DNA from: Drosophila pseudoobscura
Taxonomy: Eukaryota > Arthropoda > Insecta > Diptera > Drosophilidae
Assembly (NCBI RefSeq): GCF_009870125.1
Contig: NC_046683.1
Span: forward strand, 3,348,001 to 3,412,000
Direction of reading: 5' to 3'
Length of the DNA stretch: 64,000 nt
Positions 60,867 through 64,000 of the stretch are shown piece after piece. Positions within the stretch are counted from its first letter, which is position 1; every line of letters starts with the position of its first letter. A model generated the notes under the pieces. It had not been told where the DNA came from and made no database searches. It was given only the letters and a program-made list of their open reading frames with translations. The translations under genes and the position numbers were made by a program.

Positions 60867-62219
60867 TCATAGGCCTGCTGAATGTTCGCACGTAGCGTGT
60901 CTCGTTGGTAGGCCGGTGAATGGAGGGGGCATAGGCGGCCGACGACGATGATCCTGGCTGACGTTGAACCCATTGTTGGACAAGGGCCGGTAGTGCATGC
61001 TGCACTGCAGATAGTCCTCGGCCTCGTTCTGGTCGGCAGCCTCCATTGACTCTTCTATGGTGCGTGAGTAGTCCTCGATCTCTTCATCGAACAAATGTGG
61101 TTCCCCATTGGCAAAGGAAGCGAAGCGAATGGGATTGCGTAGGTTGCTCATTATGTTCCACTGATTGCAGTTGGGGCTGTTGACGAACTCGCGCAGCTCC
61201 GCCAGTGACTTTTGTGTCTCGTTTACCGTCTGCTGGTAGTACTCTTCTTGTGTGAGCAGGCGCCGCTTGGGCGAAAAGCGGCGTCGATAGAGCGATTTCC
61301 CATATACCACGAGCGATTGTGGAAAATAGTATGCCGCAAAGGCAGAGACTATCAGAAAAATAACTCCACTAGAATTCCAGCTACTAAAGTAGGCCAGACC
61401 CCCACCAACCGCCTGGAGCAGCCACATGATGATGTTCTGGGAGCGCCTATTCTTAGGTGGGCCGATGCGGTAGCAGACGAGGAATGAGATGAGGCTGGTT
61501 ATTATCAAATACCAAACCACATAGTCGCGATAGGTCAATAGGATTAGACTCATGTTGTCGGCCAACTGCTTGAGTATATATACTCCAATTGTCCAGCCAC
61601 CAATCAGGACGCCATACATCATGGGTCGTCTGGGGAAAAGTTTTGATGTTAAAGAGATGATGAGCAGCAGCGAGCCGCAAATACCCAGCACAATGCCAGC
61701 CAAATAATAGAATATGCTGTTCTTGGCCAAGGTACGGCTGCTGCAGAAGACGAGGACGCCCAAGCCAAACTGTAGAAATCGCAAGACATCGAACTGCGCA
61801 TGATGGAGTCTCACATTGTAGGGCTGCCTGGAGGAAACCCCAATGCACTCGGGTTCAAATGGTGACAGATGTATCCGTTGACGCTTCTGCGAGAAGAGCG
61901 TAAAGCTGAAGAGTGAGCGCTGCTCATTGTAGTGATCCAGCACCTCCTTTGGAGTGCGTCCGCCATATTCGGTATAGTCACCGTTGCCGATGTCCAGAAA
62001 GAACTCAACCGTTTCGAATAAACTGAGTAGCGAGGGCGGTTTACCAGGATAGCAGTATGTCCTTAGCGTATTTGGCCCATTCCAATTGGCGGTGATATCG
62101 ATGGATGTTCCCGGCGCCAAAAACACTACGTCCGTCATTGGGTGCGGGGTTGCGGCAGCGCATATCGCCATCAGTGTAAATAGAGAAATGAATCCGCATC
62201 TCAGACGTGGCTGGAACAT
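60867..62219 (-). CDS. Nemp: Nemp copy, unit 7 (450 aa, altered C-terminus)
   Basis: Group-C copy with L74F, D80G, K352N and the shifted tail. Private changes: C224S, between the third and fourth membrane segments, and P316S, next to the conserved nucleoplasmic region. RQPY is present, unlike in unit 6. Intact DRE at 62300. Confidence 0.85.
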   Translation of the reverse strand: MFQPRLRCGFISLFTLMAICAAATPHPMTDVVFLAPGTSIDITANWNGPNTLRTYCYPGKPPSLLSLFETVEFFLDIGNGDYTEYGGRTPKEVLDHYNEQRSLFSFTLFSQKRQRIHLSPFEPECIGVSSRQPYNVRLHHAQFDVLRFLQFGLGVLVFCSSRTLAKNSIFYYLAGIVLGICGSLLLIISLTSKLFPRRPMMYGVLIGGWTIGVYILKQLADNMSLILLTYRDYVVWYLIITSLISFLVCYRIGPPKNRRSQNIIMWLLQAVGGGLAYFSSWNSSGVIFLIVSAFAAYYFPQSLVVYGKSLYRRRFSPKRRLLTQEEYYQQTVNETQKSLAELREFVNSPNCNQWNIMSNLRNPIRFASFANGEPHLFDEEIEDYSRTIEESMEAADQNEAEDYLQCSMHYRPLSNNGFNVSQDHRRRPPMPPPFTGLPTRHATCEHSAGL

Positions 62220-62788
62220 TTTTATGCTCTATAATTCAGATATTTGTTGCAACAAATTAAAATAAATAACTTCGAAATGGAATGCGAGTTGTTTTTGCGT
62301 ATCGATATCGGATTTATCGACACTCAGAAATATACCGAGCTACTTGACAAATTTCAAAATATACCGTAAATATACTGCCGGATTATTTGCATTCAAGTTG
62401 CATCGCAACTGCAGCAAATTCAACAAAGTCTAATGTCATACAGAGATAAGTGGATAAAGAGTCCCTTAATTTGGCTTATCGTCGTATTTCACTACACTTC
62501 CAGATCAATCTATTTTACAAGACGGGGACAGGGCTGCAATTAATATCGACCAGCTATCGATTACAGTCAGGGTTTCAGGGTTGATTTGGGAGAGACCATT
62601 ATTTAAATTTGTGTTTGACTGAACAGTCTGCAGGATTCCAATAATTTTAAGATATCTGGCGGACATTGCTACACAAATAATAAGATGCAGTACAGAAACC
62701 GTTTAATATGTATATTGGTATAGTTTTTTGGAACAAATCGGTAAAAAAAGTTAAAATTTTTGCTTAAAGTCAGACTAGAAAGTCAGTG

Positions 62789-63161
62789 ATGATGCTGGCT
62801 GAGGTTAGCCTGGATACTGTTGACATTGTGACACTGCTGGGCTGGTCGTCACTGTGAGCAGTGTCCATGGGTATATGTTCCCACTGAAGACGGTTCTAGT
62901 AGCTGTGGGCGCTGCTGCTGGGCCAGACGATCTTCAGTCACAATCTATGTTCTATGACGTGACTGAAAAGATCGACCATCCAAGTACCTACTTTCTTACG
63001 GACGGACTCGGAATGCCCACTGTCGCTGCTTCGTCTATGTCGGAGCACGCTCAAGTAGCCCACTTTGCGGTGGCCTACCAGAACAAGGTTTTACTCCACG
63101 TAATAAACTGTGTCGAGGACTTCAATGTGACGCACGAGGTCAAGGAACCGGATCTGATGCC
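62789..63161 (+). pseudogene. Nup160: Nup160 beta-propeller fragment, unit 7 (array end)
   Basis: Same fragment as in the other units, but after TGCC (63158-63161) it does not meet the VDCAPPK tail. The plus-strand frame stays open to 63453, but only by running antisense through the minus-strand Nup160 segment, so I do not count that extension as protein-coding. Confidence 0.63.
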
Positions 63162-64000
63162 TCGCTCTCTGTACAACCTTGCTGTTGCTCTGATCGGTGT
63201 CCATTGGCAGGATGGCGCCAGTGTAGTCATCATCTATGCTTCTGGCAGCCAGTTTGGCCGCCAGATCGATGGGAGATTCTCGCTGATACAGTTTCTTATC
63301 CGTTTCCATTTTGACATCCGTCATCATTGTGAGATTGTCTCGAAAGAATGGGGCCATCAGCGAGGTCACATTTGTAGCTTGCTCCCCAATGAACAGAATA
63401 TGCTGCCACAGTTCGCATGGACGTGGCAGGGCAAAATATTGCAGCCTAATTAGGCATGCCGCATCCATGGCACCCAATATGGAAAAACCAAACCAATGGG
63501 CTCCGAGTACTTGATGTGGTATTGCTCGCAGCAGGAGTAGACACGATCCCATAGCCTAGTGGCGATTTCCGTCACTGACCACAAACTCTTTGAACTCGTT
63601 CTGGATCTTATCCTTGACAGCCTCGCACACCCGCTCCTTGAGCACTGTCATCGCCAGCTGCCTAACATCAATCTGCATGTTGACGCGTCGGAACATCTTT
63701 TGGGGGGAATCCACAATAGATGAATCTACATTTCCGGCAAAGATATACTCACATATAAGGCCTTGGTAATCAGAGTCCGATCGAATCGACCCGGATGGAA
63801 AATGTACGGGCAGTAGGCCTCGCGTGGATCGATGCCATGCTGCACGGTGAGACAATAACCATCTGGTGGCTGTTCTAGGATAGAAGAAACCCATTGAATG
63901 GCCTGATTAGAGCCATAATAGATCGTGGAGATATTAAATACCCCTTCAACATTGCTCCAGAGCGCCCAGATGTGTAAGAGGGTGACATTAAAGTTGATCA
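63162..64000 (-). pseudogene. Nup160: Nup160 segment, minus strand, frameshifted (partial at window end)
   Basis: Reading leftward from the window edge: a propeller strand (LLHIWALWSNVEG), then a DPREAYCPYIFHPGRF block, an intron at 63697-63752 (56 bp, GTGAGT to AAAAG), then LKERVCEAVKDKIQNEF, LWDRVYSCCEQYH and MDAACLIRLQYFALPRPCE. Animal Nup160 has the same order: an IWALW strand, a DPRE-x-x-x-F-x-P-G-x-F motif, an LKKEV-x-x-AVE helix and a W-x-x-FYACCLQY helix. The frame breaks near 63557-63562 and again between about 63468 and 63495. The homology stops at 63162, where the array begins. The retained intron shows a DNA-level copy, not a retrocopy. Upstream parts lie beyond the window. Confidence 0.72.

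Larger units (their letters stand above)
42930..63161. repeat. Seven-unit tandem array (Nemp plus Nup160 fragment)
   Basis: Units: 42930-45827 (2898 bp), 45828-48718, 48719-51609, 51610-54500, 54501-57391 (2891 bp each), 57392-60270 (2879 bp) and 60271-63161 (2891 bp). Each holds, left to right, the last codons and poly(A) region of the secreted-protein gene, a minus-strand Nemp gene, its promoter region, and a plus-strand Nup160 fragment. Units 2-7 are almost identical. Unit 1 is 7 bp longer: 1 bp near 43008, 4 bp near 43148 and 2 bp in the Nemp C-terminus. Unit 6 has a 12-bp deletion. All six internal junctions fall at the same TGCC. The left border lies inside the secreted-protein gene (TGCC at 42926-42929); the right border joins a minus-strand Nup160 segment. 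Confidence 0.97.

Noticed and set aside
60760..61005. 81-codon minus-strand frame spanning the Nemp C-terminus (seen in units 2-7)
   Set aside because: It ends in RTFSRPMSLIAMTTNTRSRTKT, which is just the original tail region read in a third frame. The 450-residue frame from the Nemp ATG is the real continuation.
43878..61487. Repeated 91-codon plus-strand frames and 131-codon minus-strand frames inside each Nemp copy
   Set aside because: They are shadows of the Nemp coding sequence in other frames; they repeat only because Nemp repeats.
42930..63161. CRISPR-like or satellite interpretation of the regular repeats
   Set aside because: The units are 2.9 kb and contain full eukaryotic genes, so this is a gene tandem array, not a short-repeat array.
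62854..63453. 199-codon plus-strand frame at the right end of the array
   Set aside because: Only the first part is Nup160-like. After 63161 it runs antisense through the minus-strand Nup160 segment and has no protein character.

Overview
This window looks like nuclear DNA from a drosophilid fly. Coding exons are sparse, introns are short (56-100 bp) with GT/AG ends, poly(A) signals are AATAAA or ATTAAA, and promoters carry Drosophila-type core elements (DRE TATCGATA and GGTATATTT-type motifs). There are many dinucleotide and hexamer microsatellites. The species cannot be fixed from sequence alone. The texture would suit the obscura group, but that is only an impression.

Layout. From 1 to about 35.3 kb the DNA is almost entirely non-coding: simple repeats, two short tandem duplications, a pair of related dispersed repeats and G-rich tracts. 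Its one convincing gene is a small two-exon secreted Kunitz-type protease inhibitor (12209-12650). From 35.3 to 36.7 kb lies a promoter-like motif cluster followed by a decayed helical-protein gene that still has a 156-codon open tail. A minus-strand terminal coding exon sits at 36859-37063 with a possible upstream exon at 38832-38909, and an unassigned open frame lies at 39640-39912. From 41.3 to 42.95 kb two plus-strand genes stand 53 bp apart: a 102-residue ashwin-like protein in two exons and a 392-residue secreted protein of unknown function.

The main feature fills 42930-63161: seven head-to-tail units (2898, 2891 x4, 2879 and 2891 bp). Each carries the last few codons and 3' end of the secreted-protein gene, a complete Nemp gene (nuclear envelope integral membrane protein, minus strand), a short promoter region, and a plus-strand fragment of a Nup160 beta-propeller. 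Unit 1 encodes the full 464-residue Nemp but has a damaged DRE. Units 2-7 have the intact DRE but share a 2-bp deletion that replaces the acidic C-terminal tail. Every internal junction lies at the same TGCC microhomology. At the right edge the last Nup160 fragment meets, tail to tail, a minus-strand and frameshifted stretch of another part of Nup160 that still contains an intron. This was therefore a DNA-level duplication that was rearranged.

Taken together, the array amplifies a nuclear-envelope protein whose family is linked to Ran binding and fertility, beside debris of a nuclear-pore scaffold gene. This resembles the amplified, rapidly turning-over gene arrays associated with germline or sex-chromosome conflict, although that interpretation is inference.
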